Positions 17,366-25,468 of a stretch of DNA of 64,000 bases are shown here, piece after piece. The DNA lies in assembly GCA_017529425.1 (NCBI GenBank), contig JAFXNQ010000041.1, positions 1 through 64,000 on the forward strand, in the 5' to 3' direction. Origin of the DNA: Bacteroidales bacterium (GTDB lineage: Bacteria; Bacteroidota; Bacteroidia; Bacteroidales; UBA932). The position numbers were made by a program, and so were the translations under genes. The first letter of the stretch is position 1. Every line of letters begins with the position of its first letter. Below the pieces are notes generated by a model, which did no database searches, was not told where the DNA came from, and saw nothing but the letters and a program-made list of their open reading frames with translations.

Positions 17366-18576
17366 TCCAAAGACTCTCCGTCAGAACACGAACCGCCCAG
17401 AAAACGGCTGTCCATAGCCGCACGGATGGCTTTCCACCACCTGGTGCCGATAAGGTTGGTGTTGTGTGCGTGACGGTACCAGAGCTGATATACCGCACTC
17501 CCCTCGCCACCCTTCTTATTCTTCTGGGCAATTGTCAAAAAATAGAATCCCTGGAGCAAAAGTCCCATTGCAATCACCACATAAGCCTGCAAATCAATAG
17601 AGGCGCCCAGGAGCCAGGAGACCAGGGTAACGGCGACAATAAAGAAGTTTATGACAAGAATCGAACCCGAGGTGGCCAGATGGGAATACCCCAGGTCAAT
17701 ATACATATGGTGCAGGTGAGTCTTGTCCGGGCGGAAGGGAGACCTCCCGCGCACAATCCTGTAAACCATCACCTTCAAGGTGTCAAAAACCGGCACTGCC
17801 AGAATGGCAAGGCAAATAGCAGGGAGCGACAGTCCCATATCTTCATAAACTGCACAAGGGGCTCCTGAAGTCAGGGCGCGGAACACAAATATGGTGAGCA
17901 GAGTGCCCAACATCAGGCTCCCGCCATCGCCCAGGAACATCTTGGAACGTACGCCAAAAACATTGTGGAGGAAAAACGGCAGCAGGGCTCCTACGGCAAA
18001 AAGAGCCGCGCTGAACATTGCATAGTCCCCGGCATGATAAAACAGGATGGCAAAAGCGATGCTGGCCATCATTCCAAAAGAAGAGCAATAGCCATCCACT
18101 CCGTCGATAAGGTTCACCGAATTGATGATGCCCACTCCCGCCACTATAGAGAGCGGAATACTTACGTAATCCGGGATAGAATGAAGCCCCCACAAACCGT
18201 GGAAATCATTTATCCCGATACCCAGAAGCGGGATCATTATCCATACCAGAAGTGACTCCAGCAAAAACCTCAACACAGGGGAGGTATCCTTTAAATCGTC
18301 CCAAAGGCCAATGGCATATATGGCTGTGAGCAGCAGCAAAAACCATAACAACTTGATGTCGCCGACTATGGCAAATTCTATCAAGCTCACAACCGTAAAG
18401 CCGATAAACACTACGGCCCCACCCATTATCGGCACCGGTACACGCTGCAACTTGCGGGCGTTGGGATTATCTACAATGTTGTGCTTTCGCGCAAAAGATA
18501 AAACCACCGGATACACCAGCATAGTTACCACAAAGGCAACCGACATCAGAATATATACTGTTTGGGTTAATGCCAT
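17362..18576 (-). CDS. Undecaprenyl-phosphate sugar-1-phosphate transferase (WecA/MraY family)
   Basis: A 404-aa polytopic membrane protein with about ten hydrophobic helices. Family motifs are GLWDDLKD (Mg-binding aspartates), [20 protein letters not shown] and the HLHH loop. This family transfers a HexNAc-1-phosphate from UDP-sugar onto undecaprenyl phosphate at the inner membrane, starting O-antigen, capsule or teichoic-type glycans. It lies head to tail (2 bases) with the nucleotidyltransferase-like gene upstream, in a minus-strand cluster of polysaccharide genes. A 5'-truncated family relative is present at 38590-39249. Sugar specificity cannot be read from the sequence. Confidence 0.9.
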   Translation of the reverse strand: MALTQTVYILMSVAFVVTMLVYPVVLSFARKHNIVDNPNARKLQRVPVPIMGGAVVFIGFTVVSLIEFAIVGDIKLLWFLLLLTAIYAIGLWDDLKDTSPVLRFLLESLLVWIMIPLLGIGINDFHGLWGLHSIPDYVSIPLSIVAGVGIINSVNLIDGVDGYCSSFGMMASIAFAILFYHAGDYAMFSAALFAVGALLPFFLHNVFGVRSKMFLGDGGSLMLGTLLTIFVFRALTSGAPCAVYEDMGLSLPAICLAILAVPVFDTLKVMVYRIVRGRSPFRPDKTHLHHMYIDLGYSHLATSGSILVINFFIVAVTLVSWLLGASIDLQAYVVIAMGLLLQGFYFLTIAQKNKKGGEGSAVYQLWYRHAHNTNLIGTRWWKAIRAAMDSRFLGGSCSDGESLD

Positions 18577-18578
18577 CC

Positions 18579-19604
18579 CTACTTATTGAAAGTCCTCCAC
18601 CACTTATGCCACCTCTTCCAGGGACGGATCCAGAAGACCTCACCGGGATAGTGCCAGAACAGGCGGCGCTCGTGGTCGCGCGACCTGGATTTGCGCAGGC
18701 TGCCGGAGGTGTGGTGAGTGCCGGGCCTTGCATTCTCCTCCAGGAAGAAGGTGCCCTCCTTTTTATCGGGCTTGCAAAGCAGCATCTCGTCCGGTGCGCC
18801 GCAAACATCCTTCATCACCCACATAATCGCCCCGGCAAACTTGGCGATGCCAATCCGCCTTATCTGCTTCATGACCCACTCGCGCTCATCTGCTTTCAGC
18901 GCCTTGAGAATGTAGAAATAATCGATAATATGACGAATTCCGCTCCCCTCAGAGAGGAAGTGGCGGAATATATGTGACAAGGCATAAACCGCATTAAACC
19001 GTGCTGATGGATAAGCAATACCCAACGACTCATCCACCTCCATCTGAGCGGCCATATTTCTGTCAAAGAACCTCTGGAGAGGGCGGTTATGAGAGGGCTT
19101 GTAAAGCCATGTCGGGTGAAAATGGACGTCAGAACTCAAATCAGGGGGCAACACTGCGTGGACATTGTGCCACATGATATGCCCTACCCGACCCTCAGCT
19201 GTCATCCATTTCATCGCCTCTTTCCTGGAGCCGGCCAACCATAAATCCACATCCCCGCACTTTCTCCATGCCGGGTCGGGATATAGCTGGGCAATACCCA
19301 CACCCTTAAGCACACAACATTTAAATCCGGCTTCACGGAACCTTTCAGATAGCTCACGGGCACGCTTCAAATGGTGATTATACATAGCCTCGGCATTATG
19401 CCTCGACTCCAACCAATGCTGCCAGGCCGCCTCAGACGGCTTCTGCTCCTCCGGGAGTTTCTCAATCCCGTAAGAGAGAACCGCGGCCACAGACTTATGC
19501 CGGGCCTCATTTAACAGCGCAGTCCATTCATGCAAAGCAGGCACCCGCGACAACTTGTTACGCGTACCAAGGGATACCTTAAGCAGTTCGTTAAACAGAC
19601 TCAT
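18579..19604 (-). CDS. Nucleotidyltransferase family protein (NTP_transf_5 type), copy 1
   Basis: A 341-aa protein with the nucleotidyltransferase-fold motif CCVLKGVGIAQLYPDP followed by RKCGDVDLWL (residues about 95-123), where the aspartates of GDVDLWL would bind metal. An all-helical C-terminal half contains SHIFRHFLSEGSGIRHIIDYF. The family is found in Bacteroidetes polysaccharide loci and its substrate is not established. Two further members in this window (37233-38324 intact, 49818-50474 truncated) share the LKG...P.H/R...D(I/V/M)D signature. It ends 2 bases before the WecA-type gene, so the two are probably co-transcribed. Confidence 0.8.
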   Translation of the reverse strand: MSLFNELLKVSLGTRNKLSRVPALHEWTALLNEARHKSVAAVLSYGIEKLPEEQKPSEAAWQHWLESRHNAEAMYNHHLKRARELSERFREAGFKCCVLKGVGIAQLYPDPAWRKCGDVDLWLAGSRKEAMKWMTAEGRVGHIMWHNVHAVLPPDLSSDVHFHPTWLYKPSHNRPLQRFFDRNMAAQMEVDESLGIAYPSARFNAVYALSHIFRHFLSEGSGIRHIIDYFYILKALKADEREWVMKQIRRIGIAKFAGAIMWVMKDVCGAPDEMLLCKPDKKEGTFFLEENARPGTHHTSGSLRKSRSRDHERRLFWHYPGEVFWIRPWKRWHKWWRTFNK

Positions 19605-19663
19605 AGCAACATTATTCTTGAATCAGACGAGCAAAGGTAATCAATATGCTCAAGTATTCAAAA

Positions 19664-20641
19664 CTAAGATTTCCAGAGCGATTTCCAGAGGGGCAGCCGG
19701 CGGAACTCATCGGAGGCGACAAAACGTTTTGCATCTCTCAACCCCTTCAAAGAGGCCTTGAAGGGCAAAGTCCGCCTGCGCAGGGCGCATACCAGGGCAC
19801 TCATCAACGCAGTCCACAGCCAGGAACTGTAAAAAGCAAGGACCGACAATCCCTTTGCAAGCATAGATCCACGTGTCTGGAAAACAGACCTGTACCATAG
19901 GACGTACCTGATAAAAGAGATATCATGATAGTAGGCATCGCCTTTTGCGACATTGGACGTTTTGGCATCCTGGTGTATTATCCCGCTGGTAAAATGCATC
20001 AGAAGAGAATACCCTGCAACATACAGTTTATATGCAAGCAACTGGTCATCCCCAATTGGATAAGGGAATCGGTCCAACCAACACTCATCTTCCAGATTAA
20101 CCGATAAGAAAGCATCTTTCTTTGAAAGGAAGCACGGCCCGGCAAAGGACTGGGTAGGCATCACGCTCTTTGGCCTCAATGCATAACTGAAGCGGGAACT
20201 CAACCTTATCCTGACTGCGTACCTGCCGAATAATGAGGGGAGCGCCAGGGTATAAAGCGCTTTCATGATTATCTGTTTCAGTGAGTCTTTATGCTGTAGA
20301 AAAACCTTGGGGGACACACAGTCTGCTTTGTGTTTGGAGAGGGCCCCAAAAAGCTTTTGTACCGAGTCGGGCTGGAAATAGACATCATCATCACAGAAAA
20401 GGATGTAATCCGTATCAATCTCCTCATATCGCTGTGCCCGCTGGCGCATCATCCCCTTGGGGCATGTGATATATATCTCGTCTGCAATCTGTTCCGGCTG
20501 ACTGTATCCTTCCGCCAAATAGACAAAAATGGCTTTTGGGGGGTGAGTCTGCCCCTTGAGGCTCGTGATCATCTTCACAAACTTATCTCCCGCTTTACCC
20601 AGGGTACGGATAGCTACACAATAGTCAGGAAAACGATTCAA
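19664..20641 (-). CDS. Glycosyltransferase family 2
   Basis: A 325-aa GT-A enzyme. The N-terminal strand is YCVAIRTLGKAGDKF, followed by the acceptor-sugar segment KGMMRQRAQRYEEIDTDYIL and the metal-binding FCDDDVYFQPDSVQKL (residues about 82-97). A GPCFLSKKDAF segment and a DRFPYPIGDDQLLAYKL motif follow. Residues about 270-290 are hydrophobic and may anchor the C-terminus to the membrane. It overlaps the upstream capsular glycosyltransferase gene by 17 bases, indicating translational coupling. Predicted to add a sugar to a lipid-linked oligosaccharide at the cytoplasmic face. Donor and acceptor are unknown. Confidence 0.85.
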   Translation of the reverse strand: MNRFPDYCVAIRTLGKAGDKFVKMITSLKGQTHPPKAIFVYLAEGYSQPEQIADEIYITCPKGMMRQRAQRYEEIDTDYILFCDDDVYFQPDSVQKLFGALSKHKADCVSPKVFLQHKDSLKQIIMKALYTLALPSLFGRYAVRIRLSSRFSYALRPKSVMPTQSFAGPCFLSKKDAFLSVNLEDECWLDRFPYPIGDDQLLAYKLYVAGYSLLMHFTSGIIHQDAKTSNVAKGDAYYHDISFIRYVLWYRSVFQTRGSMLAKGLSVLAFYSSWLWTALMSALVCALRRRTLPFKASLKGLRDAKRFVASDEFRRLPLWKSLWKS

Positions 20642-21614
20642 AATTCAACAAATAATGATAATAGTTGCCCTGCCCCTTCTCTACCTGCTCCTTTACATTG
20701 TAGGATAACTTATGGAAGCACACATTTGAGATAAGGTTATCCCATTTTTCCTGGTTGAACTTATCCCCCCAGTGACGGCCCAGCTCCAGGCTCCTCGGAG
20801 CATAGCCATAAGGCATGGCGGCAATCTCACTGGGATATACCGACCTCAACATAGAGAAAAACTGATGGAAAATATAGTAATCCACCATACAGTCATAATC
20901 CTTCCAGTATGCAAATAACATATCCCTCAACACAAGCAGGACATCGTTATTAGTACAAGCGGTGATAAACCAGTTGCCAATACCGCCCCATCGGTTGCTG
21001 CCTGGCAGCGTGTATTGAAACATAAACAGGTCAGAGTCCAGGTAAGAGAGAGTTTCCTTCTCATTTTGCGGATACAGGCCCGTACACAGCACCGTAGAAT
21101 CAATCCAGGTACCACCGTGCCTGATGAGCAGCGACAGGCGGAGCAAGTCTGCAAAATGGGCCGGCGGGATTTGATGCTTGTTCCATCTATCCTCGATGTA
21201 ACCGGGCAGTTGCACATACTCTTGCCAATTGCGGCTATCCACAACCTTGACCTCCCAGTCCGGCAGATTCTTAACTATGGACGCATAGCAAACCTTCACC
21301 ATTTGAGGCGCCTGCTCCATCCCCTGCAGCCAGCAGAACCAGATAATCTTATGCGTCTCATGATACAGGTGCTGTTGAGCGTAATACTCCTTTCGCTCAT
21401 TCATCAGGGGGGCGTATTTAACAATCAGATGCCGCCCTACTATACGGGCAGCATCCTGATACGCACTCAAATAAGCCTGACGGCTAAAAGGATTCTTTAA
21501 TATCCCCCTCACCAACGGCCGCAATGCCCCCAGCCTGGCGTAGTGACGTACCACGCGTATACCGCCAAATTGCCTATAGCGTGAATAAACAATTTTGAGG
21601 AGCGTACGCGCCAT
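20625..21614 (-). CDS. Capsular polysaccharide synthesis glycosyltransferase (Caps_synth/GT32-like)
   Basis: A 329-aa protein. The motif PPAHFADLLRLSLLIRHGGTWIDSTVLCTG (split here as PPAHFADLLR and HGGTWIDSTV) is the DxD-like signature of capsular polysaccharide synthesis and GT32-type transferases. It is preceded by KIIWFCWLQGMEQAPQMV and CYASIVKNLPDWEV, which are also typical. There is no signal peptide. It sits upstream of and overlapping the GT2 gene, forming a two-gene glycosyltransferase unit. It probably transfers a hexose during surface polysaccharide assembly. Confidence 0.85.
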   Translation of the reverse strand: MARTLLKIVYSRYRQFGGIRVVRHYARLGALRPLVRGILKNPFSRQAYLSAYQDAARIVGRHLIVKYAPLMNERKEYYAQQHLYHETHKIIWFCWLQGMEQAPQMVKVCYASIVKNLPDWEVKVVDSRNWQEYVQLPGYIEDRWNKHQIPPAHFADLLRLSLLIRHGGTWIDSTVLCTGLYPQNEKETLSYLDSDLFMFQYTLPGSNRWGGIGNWFITACTNNDVLLVLRDMLFAYWKDYDCMVDYYIFHQFFSMLRSVYPSEIAAMPYGYAPRSLELGRHWGDKFNQEKWDNLISNVCFHKLSYNVKEQVEKGQGNYYHYLLNFESFS

Positions 21615-21642
21615 GCTAACTATAATGGATGCTTATTATCGC

Positions 21643-22827
21643 TTACAGCACCTTCACCTGCAACTTGGCGTATGCCCGCTCTACCTTCTCCAGCGCCTTC
21701 TCCACGCTCTCGTCGCGTGCCAGGAGCACGCCCATACGACGGTGCCCCTTAATGAACGGCTTCCCGAATATTCTGAGCTGGACGTCAGGCTCTGCGAGCA
21801 CCTCCTCCAGATTCTCGAATACGACCTCGGTTGTGTCGCCCTCCACCACAATGGCCTTGGATGCCGACGGGCCAAAGAAATTAACCTTGGGAATGGGCAG
21901 ACCAAGGACGGCGCGGGCGTGCAGGGCAAACTCGGAGAGATCCTGAGAAATCATAGTCACCATGCCTGTATCATGCGGACGGGGCGATACTTCGCTAAAG
22001 AGCACCTGCTCACCGCAGACAAACATCTCCACGCCAAAGATTCCGTAACCGCCCAGGGCGTCGGTAATCTTTTTGGCTATATCCTGCGCCTGCTTCAAGG
22101 CCTTCTCGCTCATGGGCTGCGCCTGCCAGGACTCGCGGTAGTCGCCATCCACCTGATGGTGGCCTATGGGATTCAGGAAAGTGGTACCGCCACAGTGGCG
22201 AACGGTAAGCAGGGTTATTTCATAGTCAAACTTCACAAAGCCCTCCACAATCACCTCTCCGGCACCGGCACGGCCACCCTCCTGGGCGATATTCCAGGAT
22301 CTGTCGGCATCGGAGGGCGTCTTGCAGACGCTTTGCCCGTGGCCGGAAGAACTCATGATGGGTTTCACCACGCAGGGGGTGCCAACCTCCTTGATGGCGG
22401 CGTCAAACTCCTCGCGGCTAGCGGCAAAACGGTAGTTGGATGTGGGCAGCCCCAGGGTCTCATGCGCCAGCTGGCGGATCCCCTTGCGGTTCATGGTCAG
22501 GAAGGTGGCATTGGCTGTAGGTATCACATTATACCCCTCCTTCTCCAACTCCACCAGCGTGGGGGTAGCGATGGCCTCCACCTCTGGAATAATCAGATCG
22601 GGCCTCTCCTTCTCTATGATTTCGCGAAGCCTGGCACCGTCCAGCATGGACAGAACATAGCTGCGATGAGCCACCTGCATCGCCGGGGCGTTCTCGTACC
22701 TGTCAAGGGCCACAACCTCAACCCCATAACGCTGCAACTCTATTGCAACCTCTTTTCCCAGTTCTCCCGAACCGCACAACAGTGCTTTCTTTGCCACTTT
22801 AGTAAGTGGAGTTCCTATCTTTACCAT
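21643..22827 (-). CDS. purT: Formate-dependent phosphoribosylglycinamide formyltransferase
   Basis: A 394-aa ATP-grasp enzyme of purine biosynthesis that uses formate and ATP to formylate GAR in the cytoplasm. It begins [20 protein letters not shown] with GSGELGKE, then [19 protein letters not shown] and PEVEAIAT. The ATP-grasp glycine loop is [13 protein letters not shown], and later motifs are VEMFVCGE and [13 protein letters not shown]. The length fits the family (about 390 aa). It is a housekeeping gene placed among polysaccharide genes and 19 bases downstream of the epimerase gene, so it may share that transcript. Confidence 0.95.
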   Translation of the reverse strand: MVKIGTPLTKVAKKALLCGSGELGKEVAIELQRYGVEVVALDRYENAPAMQVAHRSYVLSMLDGARLREIIEKERPDLIIPEVEAIATPTLVELEKEGYNVIPTANATFLTMNRKGIRQLAHETLGLPTSNYRFAASREEFDAAIKEVGTPCVVKPIMSSSGHGQSVCKTPSDADRSWNIAQEGGRAGAGEVIVEGFVKFDYEITLLTVRHCGGTTFLNPIGHHQVDGDYRESWQAQPMSEKALKQAQDIAKKITDALGGYGIFGVEMFVCGEQVLFSEVSPRPHDTGMVTMISQDLSEFALHARAVLGLPIPKVNFFGPSASKAIVVEGDTTEVVFENLEEVLAEPDVQLRIFGKPFIKGHRRMGVLLARDESVEKALEKVERAYAKLQVKVL

Positions 22828-22846
22828 ATCTATTTCTTTTTGTTTG

Positions 22847-24049
22847 CTACTTATAGTACGCCTTATACCATTCAGCGAACTTGCGGAGGCCTTCTCTTAG
22901 CGTGATCTTTGGGGTAAACCCAAAATCCTGCTCCAGTGCCGTTGTGTCAGCATAAGTGACGGGGACGTCCCCGGGCTGCATAGGCACCAGCTCTTTATGT
23001 GCCTCAAAATCATAATCTTCTGGCAGTACACCTGAGCGGAGCAACTCCTCCTGCAGGATGTTCACAAAGTCCAGCAGGTTCTCCGGCTGGCCGCCGCCGA
23101 TGTTATACACGGCGTAGGGGGGAACAGGCAGGCCATCCTCCCCTTTCTTGCGTTCCGGAGCCCTGGCCATCACCCGGACAATCCCCTCAACTATATCATC
23201 CACGTATGTGAAATCGCGCCGGCAGTTGCCGTAGTTGTAAATCTGAATGGTCTCCCCTTTCAGCAGCTTATTTGTGAAGCCAAAATAAGCCATATCGGGC
23301 CGGCCTGCGGGGCCGTAAACCGTAAAAAACCTCAGGCCAGTGCTGGGAATGTCATACAGCTTGCTGTAGCAGTGGGCCATCAGCTCGTTGCTCTTCTTGG
23401 TGGCTGCATACAGCGACACAGGGTTATCCACCCGGTCCTCAACCGCGAACGGCACCTTTTTGTTGCCGCCATAAACCGAGCTGGATGAGGCGTATACCAG
23501 ATGCTGCACCCCCTGGTAAGAATCTCCAGCCGCGGATTGAGACAGGTCTCTGGAATGCCGGCACGCCTCCAGGATATTATAGAATCCGATTATGTTACTC
23601 TCAATGTAAACATCCGGATTCTCAATGCTATACCGCACCCCAGCCTGCGCCGCCAGATTCACTACAATGTCAAACTTATACTCCGCAAATAACCTGTCAA
23701 CCAGCGCCTTGTCTGCAATGCTACCCCGCACGAACACATATTTGAGATGCCCGGTCTGGGCCGGGCATGACGGCACTTCCGAAGCCGGGCATGATGCCCC
23801 ACTCAAGCCGGCAATGACGGAGGCGTACTTCTCTTCAATCCGCTTCAGGCGGTACTCCTTCAGCGATACATCGTAATAAGCGTTCATATTGTCCAGGCCC
23901 ACGATGGTCAAACCGCAGCCACCCCCGACCTTGCCACCGTTGTCACCCCCGACTCGATCGGGGGTCTCCATCAGGCGCATCACCAGATTGGCGCCGATAA
24001 ACCCCGCCGCCCCGGTAACCAAAATAGTTTTATTATTAAAAGCGTTCAT
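22847..24049 (-). CDS. UDP-glucuronate 4-epimerase-like SDR enzyme with two REP-encoded insertions
   Basis: A 400-aa extended SDR. I placed the start at 24049 ([13 protein letters not shown]) rather than further upstream because the conserved beta-strand begins there. Motifs are [36 protein letters not shown] and the catalytic YAATKKSNE. The close family converts UDP-glucuronate to UDP-galacturonate, matching ugd at 16139. Two stretches absent from ordinary family members interrupt it: residues about 28-44 (Gly/Val/Asp-rich) and about 75-102 (Ser/Ala/Pro/Cys-rich). Each is encoded by a palindromic REP-like element in frame. Both lie in surface loops by expectation, so activity may survive. 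Length exceeds the usual roughly 350 aa by about the insert size. Confidence 0.85.
   Translation of the reverse strand: MNAFNNKTILVTGAAGFIGANLVMRLMETPDRVGGDNGGKVGGGCGLTIVGLDNMNAYYDVSLKEYRLKRIEEKYASVIAGLSGASCPASEVPSCPAQTGHLKYVFVRGSIADKALVDRLFAEYKFDIVVNLAAQAGVRYSIENPDVYIESNIIGFYNILEACRHSRDLSQSAAGDSYQGVQHLVYASSSSVYGGNKKVPFAVEDRVDNPVSLYAATKKSNELMAHCYSKLYDIPSTGLRFFTVYGPAGRPDMAYFGFTNKLLKGETIQIYNYGNCRRDFTYVDDIVEGIVRVMARAPERKKGEDGLPVPPYAVYNIGGGQPENLLDFVNILQEELLRSGVLPEDYDFEAHKELVPMQPGDVPVTYADTTALEQDFGFTPKITLREGLRKFAEWYKAYYK
23744..23825. repeat. REP-like palindromic element inside the epimerase gene (GCCGGGCAT type)
   Basis: ATGCCCGG (23747-23754) and CCGGGCAT (23761-23768) form a perfect hairpin. 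They are followed by two related half-units, GAAGCCGGGCATGATG and CAAGCCGGCAATGACGG. The element is about 82 bp and is read in frame on the minus strand as a Ser/Ala/Pro/Cys-rich loop between KRIEEKY and LKYVFV. Confidence 0.75.
23919..23969. repeat. REP-like palindromic element inside the epimerase gene (ACCCCCGA type)
   Basis: ACCCCCGA (23945-23952) and TCGGGGGT (23958-23965) form a perfect hairpin with loop CTCGA, next to a partial unit ACCCCCGACC (23920-23929). Read in frame on the minus strand it gives a Gly-rich loop between RLMETP and LTIVGLDN of the epimerase. Confidence 0.75.
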
Positions 24050-24274
24050 CTTTGCAAATATAACCAATCTTGGCATATATTACCGCCTCGTTGATGAATT
24101 AATCCATCCTCTCCCATTCAACCATCAAAGGGCTGAGCGGTGCCCGACTCAGTCTAGTGTACCACCTCCAGTGGGGCTATCGAAAGAAACTGCCGATGGT
24201 CTTCCTCCTCCTGCTTTTCATCAGATACTTCTGCCCCGATGGAGCCGACATCTTTAAGGCATTCACGTTGGTCC

Positions 24275-24583
24275 CTATCCCCTATTCATCTTTGCAGGAA
24301 TAATCCGATCCACAACCACAATTCCGTCCTCGACGTGAAACACATAATCCCAACGCCGATTATGAGACACCATATGCCGGGCTTCGGGATGGATTTGTAA
24401 GAAAGTCTTGGAACTGGTCTTCCTGTAAAGATCTGCAAAGACGGAGAGCATCTTGATCTCTGCTCTCATGTTGTTGGCATAACGGACAGCACCATCCTCC
24501 GACATCATTCCCAGCAGAAAGGCGCGGAGCCGGGCTATATCCTGCAGGGCGTCACGGCCAATACGGACTTCATAGATTTGCAT
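24275..24583 (-). CDS. RelE/ParE-type toxin
   Basis: 102 aa from the chosen start MQIYEVRIGRDALQD, which overlaps the antitoxin gene by 14 bases; an upstream in-frame ATG at 24604 lies deeper in the antitoxin gene and is less likely. The pattern is that of ParE/RelE toxins: an N-terminal strand, then a helical hairpin (ALQDIARLRAFLLGMMSEDGAVRYANNM), then SHNRRWDYVFHVEDGIVVVDRII with the conserved R..YVF..... VVDRI core. ParE members poison DNA gyrase and RelE members cleave mRNA; which applies is not decidable here. It follows its antitoxin in one small operon. Confidence 0.8.
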   Translation of the reverse strand: MQIYEVRIGRDALQDIARLRAFLLGMMSEDGAVRYANNMRAEIKMLSVFADLYRKTSSKTFLQIHPEARHMVSHNRRWDYVFHVEDGIVVVDRIIPAKMNRG

Positions 24584-24737
24584 AGTCCTGGCGCACCTTT
24601 TCAATCAACTCATCGAAGTACTCGTCTACCGACACCGTACTTGCCATCACGCACTCACGGGTAGAGATACCGTATGCCACCGCAGGCTCCTCAAGCAGCT
24701 GTGGTTTCACTTCCATCTTTGGATATCTCTTCGCCAT
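24570..24737 (-). CDS. Antitoxin of the RelE/ParE pair (55 aa)
   Basis: A short gene beginning MAKRYPKMEVKPQLLEEPA and ending KVRQDYANL. It lies directly upstream of the toxin gene with a 14-base overlap, the usual order for type II modules. The C-terminal half (VSVDEYFDELIEKVRQDY) is an acidic amphipathic helix of the kind that wraps the toxin. No clear DNA-binding domain precedes it, so autoregulation may be weak or rely on the toxin complex. A consensus promoter lies just upstream. Confidence 0.75.
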   Translation of the reverse strand: MAKRYPKMEVKPQLLEEPAVAYGISTRECVMASTVSVDEYFDELIEKVRQDYANL

Positions 24738-24758
24738 AACTATTTGTTATATCATAGG

Positions 24759-24790
24759 CAAAAATAGCGATTATCGTTCAACAACGCAAA
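24759..24790 (-). promoter_or_regulatory. Consensus promoter of the toxin-antitoxin module
   Basis: On the minus strand TTTG (24787-24790), a 20-base spacer and TATTTTTG (24759-24766) match the Bacteroides -33/-7 consensus exactly. It lies about 20 bases upstream of the antitoxin start codon. Confidence 0.75.
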
Positions 24791-24804
24791 TCCTCATCTT
24801 CCAA

Positions 24805-24927
24805 CTACTTCATCACCTCAGCATTCTCAATTGTTCCATTTTTCCACCGCTCACGAAGATCCGCCTGCTTGGCCGCCTTGTCCTTAGCAATTTGAGCCAT
24901 CAGGTCAAGAATCTTCTTAGACTCCAT
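24805..24927 (-). CDS. Possible small protein (40 aa), perhaps a remnant
   Basis: It reads MESKKILDLMAQIAKDKAAK... and ends GTIENAEVMK, a charged helical peptide. A 17-codon frame beginning MPGKLSEKY at 24970 runs into it with an 11-base overlap and a different phase. The two may be pieces of one former gene split by a frameshift. It resembles no family that I can name. A strong terminator of the WbuC gene lies between it and the genes upstream. Confidence 0.35.
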   Translation of the reverse strand: MESKKILDLMAQIAKDKAAKQADLRERWKNGTIENAEVMK

Positions 24928-24987
24928 CCTGCTCGATTTGAATGTATTTTTCACTCAATTTTCCTGGCATAATCAAATAAAAAACAC

Positions 24988-25020
24988 AAAAAAAAGGCCG
25001 ATGCTGAGGCATCGACCTTT
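24988..25020 (-). terminator. Rho-independent terminator after wbuC
   Basis: Arms of 12 bases (24993-25004 and 25009-25020) with core CGATGC/GCATCG and one G-U pair enclose a TGAG tetraloop. On the minus strand eight T residues follow (24988-24995). It lies 20 bases past the wbuC stop codon and ends the dehydratase-wbuC unit. Confidence 0.9.
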
Positions 25021-25040
25021 CACTTAACTCTATCAGTTTT

Positions 25041-25436
25041 TTACAGACTCATGACATCATCTTCACCCAGCGGGGCGTAGGGGCCGTCTTTGCACTCCAG
25101 GATGACTGTGCCGGACTCGAGCACCTCAACTGAGTGCCATTGGCCGATTGGGATGTTGAGGCCGACGCAGTCGCTGCTGGGGGCCATGTCAATTACCTCT
25201 GTAACAATACCTTTATCGTTATAATATATCTCCCGCAGATGCCCTCTCAGGCAGACTACGGTTTCTGAGGTCGTTGTATGACGGTGGATGGGCAACTGAG
25301 TCCCAGGCTCCATCGCATTCAGCATTCGTTGCGACCCGTCTTCCGGCGAGTTACGCAAATCACGATTCATCCTTAGGCGCGGCGAGGCCTTCGCCTGAGC
25401 CGTAAGATCGTCCAATATTTCTTGTGTTATCTTCAT
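25041..25436 (-). CDS. wbuC: WbuC-family cupin protein
   Basis: A 131-aa protein of the WbuC family, small cupin-fold metalloproteins encoded in O-antigen and capsule loci; their reaction is not established. Cupin motif 1 is PIHRHTTTSETVVCLRG (metal ligands His-x-His and Glu) and motif 2 is IPIGQWHSVEVLE. The N-terminus NRDLRNSPEDGSQRMLNAMEPGT is characteristic. It lies 32 bases downstream of the FlaA1/CapD-type gene and is followed by a terminator. Two damaged copies of the same gene lie at 36875-37204 and 38392-38593. Confidence 0.9.
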   Translation of the reverse strand: MKITQEILDDLTAQAKASPRLRMNRDLRNSPEDGSQRMLNAMEPGTQLPIHRHTTTSETVVCLRGHLREIYYNDKGIVTEVIDMAPSSDCVGLNIPIGQWHSVEVLESGTVILECKDGPYAPLGEDDVMSL

Positions 25437-25468
25437 AATCTTGAAATCCTAACTAATTAAACCCAACC

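Noticed and set aside
21595-22905. 436-codon plus-strand frame opposite purT
   Set aside because: purT is complete on the other strand with all family motifs; the antisense frame has no domain.
24160-24300. Plus-strand frame with a hydrophobic stretch (MVFLLLLFIRYFCPDG) between the epimerase and toxin genes
   Set aside because: Short, no start context, no homologous family recognised, and it runs into the toxin gene on the other strand; not enough to call a gene.
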